From: Pseudomonadota bacterium
GTDB taxonomy: Bacteria > Pseudomonadota > Gammaproteobacteria > Acidithiobacillales > Acidithiobacillaceae
DNA: 34,402 bases
Direction: 5' to 3'
Assembly (NCBI GenBank): GCA_021821885.1
Contig: JAKARO010000021.1
Location: forward strand, 1 to 34,402
Below the pieces are notes generated by a model that saw only the letters and a list, made by a program, of their open reading frames with translations, was not told the DNA's origin and did not search any database. Shown here in pieces: positions 34,275-34,402 of this stretch (within the stretch, counting starts at the first letter, position 1; each line of letters opens with the position of its first letter). A program made the position numbers and the translations under genes.

Positions 34275-34402
34275 CTAGAGGCTGTAGTACATCTGGAACT
34301 CGACTGGGTGGGTGGTCATGCGGAGGGTCTGGACTTCGGCCCATTTGACGTCGAGGTAGCCGTTGAGCCAGCTTTGGGTGAAGACGCCGCCTTTCATGAG
34401 GA
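34275..34402 (-). CDS. glnA: Glutamine synthetase type I, 3' end (partial)
   Basis: Only the last 42 codons are inside the window. They read ...[20 protein letters not shown], then [17 protein letters not shown] and a TAG stop, the typical C-terminus of bacterial GlnA (usual ending HPVEFEMYYS). GlnA makes glutamine from glutamate, ammonia and ATP. The adenylylation tyrosine and active site lie outside the window. A strong terminator follows. Confidence 0.93.
   Translation of the reverse strand, partial: LMKGGVFTQSWLNGYLDVKWAEVQTLRMTTHPVEFQMYYSL

Noticed and set aside
1-34402. CRISPR array, prophage or defence island
   Set aside because: No regularly spaced direct repeats, phage structural genes, restriction or toxin genes were seen; apart from the left edge the content is housekeeping.

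Overview
The window comes from a Gram-negative proteobacterium with moderately high GC. It carries lipid A and Kdo genes (lpxK, kdsB), a lolCD lipoprotein exporter, ExbB/ExbD, RpoS, and an RF2 gene with the classical programmed frameshift. Gene orders such as rpfE-recJ-prfB-lysS, alaC-hom-thrC, surE-pcm-rpoS and exbBD-...-lpxK-ycaR-kdsB are typical of gamma/beta-proteobacteria. The overall look fits an Acidithiobacillus-like chromosome, but that genus assignment is inference. The sequence is almost entirely compact chromosomal core; only the first ~160 bases look mobile.

Layout. (1) 1-160: apparent right end of an IS200/IS605-type element, with a possible TnpB tail; 160-618 holds no gene I recognise. 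(2) 619-1008 (-): a single-domain rhodanese. (3) 1085-7977 (+): glgP (glycogen/maltodextrin phosphorylase), gpmI, an EnvC-like non-catalytic LytM protein and a CtpA/S41 protease. (4) 8058-9467 (+): a DJ-1/PfpI protein and a periplasmic parvulin. (5) 9722-12295 (+): clpS-clpA. (6) 12292-13531: a divergent pair, an orphan protein and a DUF72 protein. (7) 18951 down to 13586 (-): an eight-gene envelope operon exbB-exbD-DUF374-KdtA-like-lpxK-trm112-like-kdsB-ppa, mostly joined by 4-base GTGA overlaps. (8) 19136-19690 (+): a DUF2062 membrane protein. (9) 30641 down to 19687 (-): alaC-hom-thrC-rpfE-recJ-prfB-lysS-lolC-lolD, behind a promoter with a perfect -35. (10) 30735-31109 (+): a Mth938-like protein. 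(11) 33485 down to 31115 (-): surE-pcm-rpoS. (12) 34145 down to 33612 (-): a DUF4124 secreted protein; then the glnA terminator and the 3' end of glnA.

Themes. Carbohydrate use (glgP, gpmI) sits beside envelope remodelling (EnvC-like, CtpA). The envelope operon combines Kdo activation, lipid A phosphorylation, a divergent GT30-like transferase and an acyltransferase-like protein, in the place where msbA is often found. The long alaC operon mixes amino-acid synthesis, DNA repair, translation and lipoprotein sorting. I see no CRISPR array, tRNA, rRNA, prophage or defence island. The points most worth a second look are a cysteine-rich insertion in ThrC, the divergent KdtA-like protein with a variant P-loop in the adjacent LpxK, the IS200/IS605 end with its implied guide, and repeated four-base gene junctions (GTGA and palindromic CTAG).
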